Positions 41,963 through 50,825 of a DNA stretch of 64,000 bases are shown one piece after another. Location of the stretch: the NCBI GenBank assembly GCA_937128795.1, contig CAKZMQ010000011.1, positions 109,634 to 173,633 of the forward strand. The letters are read 5' to 3'. The notes below the pieces were generated by a model. That model had not been told where the DNA came from. It did not search any database and saw nothing but the letters and a program-made list of their open reading frames with translations. Each line of letters begins with the position of its first letter. Position 1 is the stretch's first letter. The DNA is from an uncultured Solirubrobacterales bacterium (lineage in GTDB: Bacteria > Actinomycetota > Thermoleophilia > Solirubrobacterales > JACPNS01). A program made the position numbers and the translations under genes.

Positions 41963-44900
41963 CCGTCAACACCAATCTCCCGCCGGATCAGGCCGCCCGC
42001 GATCGCATCACCGGCGCGCTGGACACGACAATGTTCGTGCAGGCCGCAGCTGGCTCGGGCAAGACGAAGGCGCTGGTCGATCGAGTACTCGAACTGATCG
42101 ACGGCGGAGTCGACGTCTCGAAGATCGCCGCAATCACCTTCACCGAGCGCGCTGCCGGCGAACTGCGCGACCGCATCCGCCGTGCGCTTCGCGACAGCAT
42201 CGACAGGACCGACGATGAAGTTGCCCGCGAGCGCCGCGTCGCCGCAATCGCGGACATCGACGACGCCGCGATCGGCACGCTCCACGGTTTCGCGCTGCGC
42301 CTGCTTGCCGAGCATCCGATCGAGGCCGGCCTGCCGATCGTCTTCAGGGTGCGCGACGAGATCGCGTCGGAGATTACGGAGGATGCCGCGTGGGATCGGC
42401 GTGCGGACGTGCTGCTCGCCGACGCGTCGCTCGCCGACGACATCGATGTTCTCGACGCGTGCGGCGTCAGCTTCGACAAGATCCGCGAGCTCGGTGAGTC
42501 GATGGATGGCTTCTGGGACCAGATAACCGCGGAGCGATTCACGAAACCCGGACCGGTCAATGCCGACGAGGTGATCAAGATTCTGCTGCGGACGCTCGAA
42601 TTGGTCGGCGACATCGAATCCGAGTGCACGAATCCGGACAACAAGTTGCTGATCGAGATGACGACCGTTGCCAGGCCGTACGCCGATGACCTTCGTGCGG
42701 CAGCCGGACCAGGCGAGATCGTCTCAGTCCTGGCCCGCGGCAAGCCAACCTTCAAGTGGGGCGGCAAAGGCGCAAAGGGCGACTGGCCGGACATCGACGC
42801 AGCCCGCGCACTGGGAGCCGACCTTCTGGAGGCCCGCGACGGCGCCCTTCAGGCGCTTGTCGAGAACTCGATACGCAGAATCGTCTGCGCGATGGCCCAA
42901 GAGGTCGTCGAGGAAGCGAGCAGACGCATCGCCGAAGGCGCGCTCTCCTACGACGATCTTCTCGTGCTCGCCCGCAAGCTGCTCACCGACAGCCCCGGAG
43001 GCGCGGTCAGGCAGGCACTGCACGAGCGATACACCCACCTGCTGCTCGATGAGTTCCAGGACACCGACCCGCTGCAGTTGGACATCGCGATGCGTCTGAC
43101 GGCCGATCCCGAGATCGAACTCCCCGCGGGCGACCTGGCGCCGCTGGCCGGACGACTCTTCGTCGTCGGCGACCCGCAGCAATCCATCTACGGCTTTCGC
43201 GGCGCCGATCTCGCGTTGTATCTCCGGACCGGGGAGCGGATCACCAATTCGACACCACCGATCGGCGAGCTGCAGTCGCTCTCGACCAACTTCCGAACCG
43301 TCGGCCCGGTCGTTGACTGGATCAACGACACGTTCGACGGAATCATCCTCGAGCGCGAGCTCTCGCAGCCGCCGTTCGAGCGGCTGGACTCGCATCGCGG
43401 CAACGTTGGCCTCGACGGACCTGCGGTCGTTCAGCTCGGCGAGCAACCGCATCCCTACGGCACGAAGGTCGAAACTCTGCGCATTGCCGAAGGCTGCGAC
43501 ATCGCAGCCGTGATTTCCGACTGTATGGGTCACGGCGAAGGACCGGCATGGCAGATCGAGACGGAGGACCGCGGCGCAGCGCCGGCGCGACTCGAGGACA
43601 TCTCGATCCTGTTGCCGCGCCGCACCGCTTTGCCGCAGATCACCGACGCACTGGATGCGGCAGGCATCCCCTACCGCACCGAGTCATCGGGCCTGGCCTA
43701 CGCATCGGACGAAGTCCGCGCGCTGATCGCAACGCTTCGCGCAATCGACGACTTCGACGACGCACTCGCGCTTGTCAACGCCCTGCGCAGTCCGCTGTTC
43801 GGCTGCGGCGACGACGACCTGATGCGATTCGGCGCCGACGAGCAGACCCATTGGCGGATCGACGCCGACGTCGATCACCTCGACCCGAGTGACCCAGTGG
43901 CCGATGCCATCGGATACCTGCGCCAGCTCGCGCGCCAGAACAGCTGGTCCTCACCGGCCGCGCTGCTCGACACGATCGTTCGCGACCGCAGGCTCTTCGA
44001 GCTCGCCCATGTCGATTCTCGGCCGCGAGACCTCTGGCGCCGCGTGCGTTTCGTGATCGATCAAGCACGGTCCTGGTCAGCCAGCGGCGGCGGATCACTC
44101 GGCGACTACATCGTCTGGGCCGAGCGCCAGATGGACGACGACAACAAGGTCAACGAGGCGATCCTGCCCGAGACCGACGACGACGCAGTGCGGCTGCTGA
44201 CCGTGCACGCGTCCAAGGGACTGGAGTTCCCCGTTGTGATCTGCGCCGGGCTTGCGAATGTGGCGCCCAAGACGCGTGGCGACGCAAAGGTCGAGGTGTT
44301 CGACGGAGGATTCGACTTCACAGTCGGATCGAAGCTCAGCAGCACTGGTTGGAGCGAACGCCATGCGAGTGACAGCGACCTTGAAGACGACGAGTTGAGG
44401 CGCCTGCTCTACGTGGCCTGCACGCGTGCGCGCGACCATCTCGTCTTCTCGACGCATCGCGTTCTCAAGCGTGGCGACGTGCCTGGCGAAGATCTGGCCT
44501 GGCTGCTCGCGGAGAGCAGCGAACCCACGCTCGTCGAGGCCTTCGAGCCGCGCGAAGCCGAGCGTATCGACGCGACCACCGACGCGAGCGAAACATCGCT
44601 GCCCGCGTACGCGGACTGGCACGCGCGGCTGACGGCTGCGCTGGACGCTGCGAAGACGCCTGACGCCGTCGCTGTCACCCAACTCGCCAAGTCGACCGAA
44701 GCCGAGGCCGCCGGCGAACCGGCCACCGCGCCCGAGCAGCTCGCCGCCCCGATCGACGACTCGGCAGGAGCCTCGCCGGACCCCGTCCGCCGCACCCGCG
44801 CAGGCACGTCGTTCGGAAGCGCGGTCCACGGTGTACTCGAGTTGATCGACCCCACCTCGCCCGACCAGGCCAATGGGCTTGCAGCCATACAAGCCTTTGT

Positions 44901-45267
44901 TGAAGGCGTCGAGCACGACGGACCAGTGGTGGCAACGCTCGCAAAGCACGCGCTCGCGAGCGACATCATCAAAGAAGCGGCCAGCGCCCAGCGATGGACG
45001 GAGCTGTTCGTCTGCGGCGAGCTCGATGGCACGCTTTGCGAAGGCATCGTCGACCTTTTGTTCGAAGCCGACGACGGACTGGTGATCGTGGACTACAAAA
45101 CCGACAATGTCACGGCCGCGGAGTTCGCAGCGAAGGCCGTTGAGTACCGGTTCCAGGTGGCTTCATATGCACGGTTGGTGAAAGCGATCACCGGGCGCGA
45201 TGTCGTGCGTGGGGTTCTGCTGCACCTGACGGAACATGGCGCCACCGAACACGCAGTGAGCATCTGA
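41959..45267 (+). CDS. AddA-like UvrD/REP helicase with RecB nuclease
   Basis: A 1102-residue ATP-driven helicase with its own nuclease domain. Helicase motifs in order: AGSGKT (31-36), AAITFTERAAGELRDR, LLLDEFQDTDPLQ (D364 region), VVGDPQQSIYGFRGADL, LLTVHASKGLEFPVV and LLYVACTRARDHLVF. The C-terminus has EGIVDLLFEADDGLVIVDYKTDN with D1045-Y-K1047, a RecB-type nuclease. With the upstream gene it forms an AddAB-type pair that trims broken DNA ends before recombination and degrades foreign linear DNA. Start is the GTG at 41959, overlapping the previous stop. Confidence 0.87.
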   Translation: MTVNTNLPPDQAARDRITGALDTTMFVQAAAGSGKTKALVDRVLELIDGGVDVSKIAAITFTERAAGELRDRIRRALRDSIDRTDDEVARERRVAAIADIDDAAIGTLHGFALRLLAEHPIEAGLPIVFRVRDEIASEITEDAAWDRRADVLLADASLADDIDVLDACGVSFDKIRELGESMDGFWDQITAERFTKPGPVNADEVIKILLRTLELVGDIESECTNPDNKLLIEMTTVARPYADDLRAAAGPGEIVSVLARGKPTFKWGGKGAKGDWPDIDAARALGADLLEARDGALQALVENSIRRIVCAMAQEVVEEASRRIAEGALSYDDLLVLARKLLTDSPGGAVRQALHERYTHLLLDEFQDTDPLQLDIAMRLTADPEIELPAGDLAPLAGRLFVVGDPQQSIYGFRGADLALYLRTGERITNSTPPIGELQSLSTNFRTVGPVVDWINDTFDGIILERELSQPPFERLDSHRGNVGLDGPAVVQLGEQPHPYGTKVETLRIAEGCDIAAVISDCMGHGEGPAWQIETEDRGAAPARLEDISILLPRRTALPQITDALDAAGIPYRTESSGLAYASDEVRALIATLRAIDDFDDALALVNALRSPLFGCGDDDLMRFGADEQTHWRIDADVDHLDPSDPVADAIGYLRQLARQNSWSSPAALLDTIVRDRRLFELAHVDSRPRDLWRRVRFVIDQARSWSASGGGSLGDYIVWAERQMDDDNKVNEAILPETDDDAVRLLTVHASKGLEFPVVICAGLANVAPKTRGDAKVEVFDGGFDFTVGSKLSSTGWSERHASDSDLEDDELRRLLYVACTRARDHLVFSTHRVLKRGDVPGEDLAWLLAESSEPTLVEAFEPREAERIDATTDASETSLPAYADWHARLTAALDAAKTPDAVAVTQLAKSTEAEAAGEPATAPEQLAAPIDDSAGASPDPVRRTRAGTSFGSAVHGVLELIDPTSPDQANGLAAIQAFVEGVEHDGPVVATLAKHALASDIIKEAASAQRWTELFVCGELDGTLCEGIVDLLFEADDGLVIVDYKTDNVTAAEFAAKAVEYRFQVASYARLVKAITGRDVVRGVLLHLTEHGATEHAVSI

Positions 45268-45273
45268 ACTCTC

Positions 45274-45924
45274 CTAGTTGTCTCCGGAGAACCAGGCGTC
45301 GACGTCATCTGCCGGCGGGAGCATCGCGTCGCTGAGCACTCCCGCGATTCCGTCCAATTTGTCAGCGATTTCACCATCTGGCTCGTCATCCTCGGCGCGG
45401 AAGGCCACGGCCAGCGAGGCGTCGCTTTGCTGCAGGAACGCTGGTTCGGGGCTCGCCCCCAAAACGCTCGAAACCGCCCGCATCGCGCGGTCACTCAAGC
45501 GCTCAGCTCCGATCTCTCCGCTCTCGATGCGTTCAACCCAACGAGACGCAACGCCCACATTGCCCTCGGTCGTGGCCAGACCGCCCGCCTCCAGAACCCG
45601 CCGTGCAAAGTCCGCCACCGAAGCGCCAAATCGCTCGCGCCAGCCGGGCACCGCTTCGGCCAGCTCCGAGCTCGACTCCATTACTTCGTCGATCAAAGTC
45701 GCCAGGCTCGCTTCGTCGACCGGACTGACCAACGCCCCGCTCGCAGCATCGCGAGGGTGACGAGCCGAGTCGGGCGCGAAAGCCAACACGGCCTCGATCC
45801 CCTGCGCCAGCTCGATCCGATCGGCCTCGGTCTCCGCCTGGTTCAAGAAGTCAGCCGCCTCCGGGCCGTGGCCGGCATTGAGTTCGTCAAGGAACTCCCC
45901 GAGCAGAGTTGCCACGTCAGTCAT
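45274..45924 (-). CDS. Acidic partner protein of sigma-like factor
   Basis: A 216-residue acidic protein, possibly an anti-sigma factor or regulator. It has no membrane segment. The central part (WRERFGASVADFARRVLEAGGLATTEGNVGVASRWVERIESGEIGAERL) looks like an HTH of the XRE type with a few deviations. Its start overlaps the stop of the sigma-like gene by 8 bp, so the two are translated together, as sigma/anti-sigma pairs often are. I cannot name a family with confidence. Confidence 0.5.
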   Translation of the reverse strand: MTDVATLLGEFLDELNAGHGPEAADFLNQAETEADRIELAQGIEAVLAFAPDSARHPRDAASGALVSPVDEASLATLIDEVMESSSELAEAVPGWRERFGASVADFARRVLEAGGLATTEGNVGVASRWVERIESGEIGAERLSDRAMRAVSSVLGASPEPAFLQQSDASLAVAFRAEDDEPDGEIADKLDGIAGVLSDAMLPPADDVDAWFSGDN

Positions 45925-46702
45925 CGGTCACCAGTGATCGCATCGTCCTAACGCTACGCGAAAAGATCTGGTCGACATTGGCCGGCGTCAGACTGAGCTT
46001 TGCGCCGATCTCGGCAGACGTCATACCTGAAGCACGTAGAGAAACCACTTCTGCAGCGCGCGGCTCCAACTTCGTGATCCCGATGAGCGAGTCCTTGAAG
46101 TTCGCTCGATCCTCAGCCCTGCCCGAAGCCGCAATGCCGGCGAGCTCCGCGTGACTCGCGTCGGTCTCATCAAAACCGTTGGGATCAAACGCGGCCGGGT
46201 CGACGGGTTTGGCCTTGTTGGCCTGGTCCTTGCGGATGTAGTCCACGACCGTCCAATGCACGCGCTTGTTCATCGCGGCGCGGAACTGGCCGACCTCGAT
46301 GCCGCGGAAGGCGAGGAACATCTTTGTCGCGTCGAGCATCAGCTCGGCGACGACGTCATCGACATCGCTCTCATTCACCCAGGCGTTACCCGTGATCGCG
46401 TAGCCCTTGGTGATCACCTGCTGGCGCAAGGCGTAGGCCTCGAGCGCCCAGATATCCTGCCAGGTCTCGGTCAGTCGCTTGGCCGCATCGGGACCGCCCT
46501 GATTGCGGAAACGCGAGGCGCGTCGCAGCAGCGCGCGCAAATCGGTGGTCGGCTCAACGCCGTCCACTTGCTCCTGTTGCCCGTTTTCGTCTGGGCGAGC
46601 GTCCGTTATTGCATCACCAATTTCGATGACGGGCATTCTGCCAGACCAGCGACGGAATATCGGTTTGCTCAGGACTGCAGTTGAGGTGGTAGCGGCCGTC
46701 AC
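45917..46702 (-). CDS. Sigma-70-like (ECF-type) regulator
   Basis: Up to 261 residues from a GTG at 46702, or 239 from the ATG at 46636. The C-terminal part is a sigma region-4 HTH: LEPRAAEVVSLRASGMTSAEIGAKLSLTPANVDQIFSRSVRTMRSL in outline. The middle (about 95-150) resembles region 2, with DVDDVVAELMLDATKMFLAFRG and later VVDYIRKDQ. The GTG start would lie inside a long hairpin (46692-46716), so the ATG at 46636 may be the true one. Overlap with the next acidic protein gene suggests a self-contained control pair. It does not match a named ECF group by eye. Confidence 0.62.
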   Translation of the reverse strand: MTAATTSTAVLSKPIFRRWSGRMPVIEIGDAITDARPDENGQQEQVDGVEPTTDLRALLRRASRFRNQGGPDAAKRLTETWQDIWALEAYALRQQVITKGYAITGNAWVNESDVDDVVAELMLDATKMFLAFRGIEVGQFRAAMNKRVHWTVVDYIRKDQANKAKPVDPAAFDPNGFDETDASHAELAGIAASGRAEDRANFKDSLIGITKLEPRAAEVVSLRASGMTSAEIGAKLSLTPANVDQIFSRSVRTMRSLVTDD

Positions 46703-46716
46703 TTTGTGACGGCCGC
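46692..46716. repeat. Long perfect inverted repeat before sigma-like gene
   Basis: GCGGCCGTCAC (46692-46702) and GTGACGGCCGC (46706-46716) are perfect 11-bp arms around TTT. It lies between the small membrane gene's stop (46743) and the sigma-like gene. No T-tract follows on either strand. It could be an operator, an intrinsic pause or a terminator of the Rho-assisted kind. Confidence 0.6.
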
Positions 46717-46742
46717 GCTGCAGTGAGCAAACCTGACAAGAG

Positions 46743-46859
46743 TTAGCGAGAGAACATCTTCCAGATTTTTTCGCCCACCCAATCGACCAGAGAGATGATT
46801 CCGATTACGACGTACAGCGCGCATACCGCGATACCTACCGTGTTGAAAAACTCCACCAT
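46743..46859 (-). CDS. Tiny single-helix membrane protein
   Basis: A 38-residue frame, MVEFFNTVGIAVCALYVV then IGIISLVDWVGEKIWKMFSR. One membrane helix (about 5-27) is followed by an amphipathic basic end. That layout is known from small stress or toxin peptides, but composition alone proves little. The ribosome site is weak. It lies 19 bp after the PIN gene stop on the same strand, so it may be the last gene of the XRE-ImmA-PIN operon. Confidence 0.4.
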   Translation of the reverse strand: MVEFFNTVGIAVCALYVVIGIISLVDWVGEKIWKMFSR

Positions 46860-46878
46860 GGCTTACCGGCCGGTCCCG

Positions 46879-47376
46879 TCAAGCGGACTCTGACGACTGC
46901 TCCGATTCGAGCAGTCCGACCGCGACCATTTCTTTCAGGACATCAGGCGTCGTCAGTCGCTCAATCCCGCGCACCGAGCAGAGCATCGCCGCTGTCTTGT
47001 CATCAGAAATCACCGGCACGAGTCCATCAGCCTTGGCCGCGATCACACTCGCGATCTCGCCGAGATCCTTCATCGGGTGGTCCCCGGGCTGCGCGATCGC
47101 TCGCTTGATGTCAAGCACTTCCTGCATCTGCTCCGGCGTCAGAACAACCGCCGCGACTGGGGGCCAGTCGCGAATCATCTCCAACGTACCGAGGAAGCGA
47201 AAATCCTCCAGAGTGCTGTTGCGCTGCAGCTCGACGTCGACCTCATTGACGATTCGAGCTCGCTTGCCGAGGTACTTGACCAGTGTGAGCAGCGAGCCCT
47301 GCTTGCCGAGGTTGATGAAAACCGTCGTGTCGACGTATAGGCGCTCCGCGCTCTCCACCGGTCGATCGGCGTTCAT
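46879..47376 (-). CDS. PIN-domain ribonuclease-like protein
   Basis: A 165-residue PIN-like protein, expected to cleave RNA with a metal ion. Acidic residues fit the fold: D16 in LYVDTTVFINL, E49 in DVELQ, D104/E107 in MKDLGEIAS, and D125-D126 in VISDDKTAA. This spacing is typical of VapC-type toxins and their relatives. Its start overlaps the ImmA/IrrE gene stop by 4 bp, so protease and nuclease are coupled. The XRE-protease-nuclease order suggests that the protease releases or activates the nuclease response. That is inference. Confidence 0.75.
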   Translation of the reverse strand: MNADRPVESAERLYVDTTVFINLGKQGSLLTLVKYLGKRARIVNEVDVELQRNSTLEDFRFLGTLEMIRDWPPVAAVVLTPEQMQEVLDIKRAIAQPGDHPMKDLGEIASVIAAKADGLVPVISDDKTAAMLCSVRGIERLTTPDVLKEMVAVGLLESEQSSESA

Positions 47377-48122
47377 GCGCTTTTACGAAGAACGGAATCC
47401 AACCGCTGGTCGTTGATGAAGCCGACAGCATGAGCAGCCTTGGCGTTATCGACCAGTGCCGCCGGAAGGCGCGGCCAGGCTCTACTTGCCTCGAGCGCCG
47501 CGAGTTCGTCGTCGCCTGCCCAGATGCCGAGCTTTTCGGCGACGGTAACGTGAACCTTGGCCTTCACCTGATCCCAGAGCACGTCGAGTTCGGGTCTGGT
47601 GATGCCGAAGTCACCTTTGCTCAGCCGGTAGAGCATCGCGGGCGGGCTCACATCAAAAGCGTCAGCTGCTAACACGAGCGTGCGCAAATCGAATCCTTTG
47701 CCAGCGTTCTTCGATAGCCATTCCAGGACCGCTTCCACAGGGTGCAAAAACTCACTGGCGAAGTAGTTCGCTTGTTGCTCGTTCGGGTCGACGGGATTAC
47801 CGCCGACGTCCTTGCTGTCCTCAACGCGCCCCTTGTGGTTAAGCACGTGATGACCAATTTCGTGACTGAGCGTGAAGCGTTGCCGCGTCGGGAAGTCGGT
47901 CGCCTGCAGGAAGATGAAGTTCTGGCCGCGCTTCTTGAGGTAGGCGCCGGCCACGCCGTCGGGCATCAACATCACGCAGACGGGGATGCCGAGATCCTCC
48001 TCGACGAGTTCAAGGATGTCTTTCTTGAGAGGCTGATCAATCGGAATTCCCAACTGCGCGCGCAAGTCACGCGCAGCAGCCGTGGCTTCGCGGATGTGGG
48101 GATCGCTCAGCTCGGTCATCAA
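47373..48122 (-). CDS. ImmA/IrrE family metallopeptidase
   Basis: A 249-residue zinc protease of the ImmA/IrrE (COG2856) family. The active site is HEIGH (87-91), and the downstream EQQANYFASEFLHP supplies the third zinc-binding Glu. In phage and mobile-element systems, such proteases cut their partner XRE repressor and so switch genes on. The XRE gene is 15 bp upstream on the same strand. C-terminal residues 150-249 form an extra helical region of unknown role. The stop overlaps the PIN gene start by 4 bp. Confidence 0.87.
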   Translation of the reverse strand: MMTELSDPHIREATAAARDLRAQLGIPIDQPLKKDILELVEEDLGIPVCVMLMPDGVAGAYLKKRGQNFIFLQATDFPTRQRFTLSHEIGHHVLNHKGRVEDSKDVGGNPVDPNEQQANYFASEFLHPVEAVLEWLSKNAGKGFDLRTLVLAADAFDVSPPAMLYRLSKGDFGITRPELDVLWDQVKAKVHVTVAEKLGIWAGDDELAALEASRAWPRLPAALVDNAKAAHAVGFINDQRLDSVLRKSA

Positions 48123-48137
48123 GCGGCGAAGATTCGG

Positions 48138-48494
48138 CTACGAACCGACGACGGAACGGAAACTGAGGAAATCATCCATGATCGCCTCCATCTCTCCAAC
48201 TGCTTCGCGGGCCGCATCTGCGCCGCCTTCATTTCGGAACATCGTTGTCGGTTCCGGCTCGCGGAGCAGCAACTCGTCAGTGCTCACGTCGAGCGCATAG
48301 GCAATCACAAGCAGCTCGCTGACCGCGAATGCCCGCTTCCCGTTCTCGGCGCGAGAAAGTGCGGCGGAGTCGATGCTTGTCTGCCGCGCCAGCTCATTCT
48401 GGGCGATGTTCTTCTCCGTGCGGAGCGACTTGACCCGACCGCCGATTTCGGCGGCGTCCAGAAACTCGGATTGTTGAGCAATTGTCATATTCAC
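48138..48494 (-). CDS. XRE-type HTH regulator
   Basis: A 118-residue protein with an XRE helix-turn-helix at about 17-75: VKSLRTEKNIAQNELARQTSIDSAALSRAENGKRAFAVSELLVIAYALDVSTDELL in outline. The tail after residue 80 is acidic and may be the protease-sensitive part. It heads the XRE-ImmA/IrrE-PIN operon and most likely represses it. The two-gene XRE plus ImmA/IrrE core is shared with known toxin-antitoxin and defence pairs such as RosmerTA. The added PIN gene is the unusual part. Confidence 0.82.
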   Translation of the reverse strand: MNMTIAQQSEFLDAAEIGGRVKSLRTEKNIAQNELARQTSIDSAALSRAENGKRAFAVSELLVIAYALDVSTDELLLREPEPTTMFRNEGGADAAREAVGEMEAIMDDFLSFRSVVGS

Positions 48495-48540
48495 AATTCA
48501 GGCTACCCCACCGCCCGGCTGAAGAAAGTTTGACTCGGGA

Positions 48541-48960
48541 CTAACGCCGCGGTTCGGCGCTCAGCCTTTTCGACTCCAGTGCACCTTCCTTGGCGAGCTC
48601 GTCGGCAACTCCGTTCTGCTCCCTTGGGATCCTTTCGTACGTGACCCGGCCCGGATACATGGCTGCCTGCGCTTCGACCTCTTCTTTGAGTTTGATCAGG
48701 CGCTCGGCTCTCGCGGTCGAAGTCTTATTGAGGTGGCCGGAGACCACAGTTGAGTCCATCCGCACGTGAGCCGATGTCGCGCCCGCTTCCCACGCGGCCC
48801 GCAGCGCGTTCCGAACTGCCGTGTACTCGGCGACGTTGTTCGTTGCTTCGCCGAGCGCATCCGACCGGAGCAGGCGCACGCCGCCCACGATTACGTAGCC
48901 GGCCCCGGCGGGACCGCCGTTCGGCATTGAAGAGCCGTCGCTCCAGATGTAAACCTTCAT
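48541..48960 (-). CDS. Ribonuclease HI family protein
   Basis: A 139-residue RNase H-fold protein that would cut RNA in RNA-DNA hybrids. Catalytic acids are D8 (WSDGSS), E45 (NNVAEYTA), D69 (MDSTVV) and D120 (NGVADELA). The basic substrate-binding protrusion of E. coli RNase HI is missing, as in many actinobacterial and archaeal short forms. It is transcribed alone in the same direction as the XRE operon, 46 bp upstream of it. Confidence 0.88.
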   Translation of the reverse strand: MKVYIWSDGSSMPNGGPAGAGYVIVGGVRLLRSDALGEATNNVAEYTAVRNALRAAWEAGATSAHVRMDSTVVSGHLNKTSTARAERLIKLKEEVEAQAAMYPGRVTYERIPREQNGVADELAKEGALESKRLSAEPRR

Positions 48961-49121
48961 GCCTGTCTCCTGTCGATCGTCACGCGATTAAGTCGAACCA
49001 TTGTCAAGTGAATACCAGCAGACGGCATATTCCGTGTGGGCCGCGCGAATGATCGTCGACTGACACCTCGCTTCGCGGATTTTTAATGTCAGGGATTCGG
49101 CGAGGCCGCGACCTGACATGC

Positions 49122-49799
49122 ATGCAACACGAAAACCTCCCCCGCCTCTTCATCAATCACATCCCAAGCCTCGACTGGCTGATCGCTCTCGAGTTCGGCC
49201 GGGTCGATGAGGGCCAACCCGAGGACCATTGGGTGGGCGTGAGCGAGGACTTCGGATTTCTGTGCGACGCGCCGCAAGGTCGGCCCGTCGGCTTCAAGAT
49301 CCTGAGGTTCTCGCGGTTCGACCTGGACGACCCAGATGTCTCGGCCATCTGGGAAACGCCCTTGTTCACCGCGCCCACCCTTGGGTTGGCTCGGGCTTCG
49401 GCGGGTGAGGTTGCGACAGTGGCGCGAGCGACGTTTGGTCCCGAGCCGACGGTCAATCGTGAGTACTTCAATGAGGCGCTAGAAGCTGAGTCCGAGGCCG
49501 AGGAGATCGTGAATTGGCGAGTGTGCCTTGAGACCGGGGACTGCATGGCGCACTATGGACTGGGAATCGCGCTGTTGGAGGCCGACCAGGCTTCCGAGGC
49601 ATATGACCATTTGCGTTTCTACGCGCAGATCTCGCCGGAGAATCCTTGGGCGCATCACTGGCATGGACGGGCGGCAATGGCGCTAGGCGAGCTGGGCGAG
49701 GCTCGGGCGGCGCTTGGGCGGTCTTTGGAGTTTGAGAGCGAGGCGGAGCTGATGAACCGGTCGAGAATGTTGTTGGTTCGGTTGGAGCGAGCGGGATAG
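49122..49799 (+). CDS. TPR-containing protein of unknown function
   Basis: About 225 residues from the ATG at 49122. An ATG at 49086 would add 12 residues. The C-terminal half has two to three helical repeats, CLETGDCMAHYGLGIALLEADQASEAY and PENPWAHHWHGRAAMALGELGEARAAL, that fit tetratricopeptide units and suggest protein binding. The N-terminal 110 residues (LPRLFINHIPSLDWLIALEFG, VGFKILRFSRFDLDDPDVSAIW) are not a family I recognise. No operon partner is evident. Confidence 0.65.
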   Translation: MQHENLPRLFINHIPSLDWLIALEFGRVDEGQPEDHWVGVSEDFGFLCDAPQGRPVGFKILRFSRFDLDDPDVSAIWETPLFTAPTLGLARASAGEVATVARATFGPEPTVNREYFNEALEAESEAEEIVNWRVCLETGDCMAHYGLGIALLEADQASEAYDHLRFYAQISPENPWAHHWHGRAAMALGELGEARAALGRSLEFESEAELMNRSRMLLVRLERAG

Positions 49800-49973
49800 A
49801 CCGAGCCTGAGATGAGTCAGCGACTAGCACTGACTCGGAGCTAAAGCCTTCTCCTCGGCCGAATTGCCAGCCCTGCCGTGCTGCCCTGTCAGTCTCTTCT
49901 AAGTCAATCGCGACAAGAATCGACGGTCTGTACTTTGGAAGTCCATCCGAGTGATAGCTCAGTTCAGCGAAGC

Positions 49974-50420
49974 ATGGAAGCAGCGATGGTCCGCCTCGCG
50001 ATGCCTCCCAACGCAACCGAAGTGACATGGCCGGAAGTCGCCAATCATCTCGAACTGGAGCCCGTCTGGGCGAAAACCCAACCCGACGCCTGTTGGTGGA
50101 CTGGAAGAGGCGCCAGTCGAAGTCTCACGGTCGTCGAGGTGTATGCGCGTGTGACGAAACTGCTGCCGGGAAATCGGTCAAAAGTATGCAAAGACGTTCT
50201 GAAACTAGCGTCAATACGCGAAGCCATTTGGGAGCGACGCGCGTCGCTCGAGGTCAATCTGCTGGTGGTCGTTCCGAGGCAGCTCGAGGCTGAGTTGCAT
50301 CCATCGCGCGGCTCCTGGATGAACTCGGCGATTCACCAAATGGTTCAGGTAACGCCCGTTGATCTGTCGGGCAGCCAAGTTGATCAACTGTTAGAAAGGC
50401 AGCTCCTGCAGCGTCGGTGA
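49974..50420 (+). CDS. Uncharacterised protein
   Basis: About 148 residues from the ATG at 49974. The frame is open from 49878 with weaker starts. The core contains LTVVEVYARVTKLLPGNRSKVCKDVL and LEVNLLVVVPRQLEAELHP, an alpha/beta pattern in which E-x-Y and following basic residues could be part of a nuclease-like fold. No motif is firm. It lies just before the small zinc-binding paralogue and the second defence island. I cannot assign a function. Confidence 0.4.
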   Translation: MEAAMVRLAMPPNATEVTWPEVANHLELEPVWAKTQPDACWWTGRGASRSLTVVEVYARVTKLLPGNRSKVCKDVLKLASIREAIWERRASLEVNLLVVVPRQLEAELHPSRGSWMNSAIHQMVQVTPVDLSGSQVDQLLERQLLQRR

Positions 50421-50460
50421 GCCCTCGTCAGATTTTCCGCCCGCCTGCGGCCTGCCAGCT

Positions 50461-50730
50461 ATGTCAAAGAAGCAGGCAAGCAAACATGTTCGAAAGCTCC
50501 GCAGCGACAAAAAGCGAACAAACGCGAAGCCTCCGAGGTCGGCGGATCCGGTGAGCAAGATGTGCGGAAGTAAGCGGTCGTACACAACGCGTAGTGCCGC
50601 GCTGTTCTTTGCCCGAGCGGATGGACTTCGGGCGTACGAGTGCCCGCATTGTTCCGGGTGGCATCTCACATCCAAGAATGTGAGGCGTGTCAACCCAGGG
50701 CGGGTCGATGGATTCGCTTCTACTGACTAA
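50461..50730 (+). CDS. Small basic zinc-binding protein, GWH family, copy 2
   Basis: An 89-residue basic protein that is the paralogue of the one at 5376. C35, C61, C64, W67, H68, T70, S71 and K72 fall at the same positions in both (MCGSKRSY...YECPHCSGWHLTSK here). The N-terminal 35 residues are Lys/Arg-rich and the C-terminal 17 residues are an extra tail. Conservation of the metal site across two loci 45 kb apart supports a real, functional family. Partner and role are unknown. Confidence 0.7.
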   Translation: MSKKQASKHVRKLRSDKKRTNAKPPRSADPVSKMCGSKRSYTTRSAALFFARADGLRAYECPHCSGWHLTSKNVRRVNPGRVDGFASTD

Positions 50731-50825
50731 TCCGTGGTGCGGACTTCTCAGTCGTCAGTCTGGGTCTCGTCAGCTCGCTTTGTGAGATTCCGCGGTTTCG
50801 AGCGAGTTGCTGGCGAGCTCCGCGA

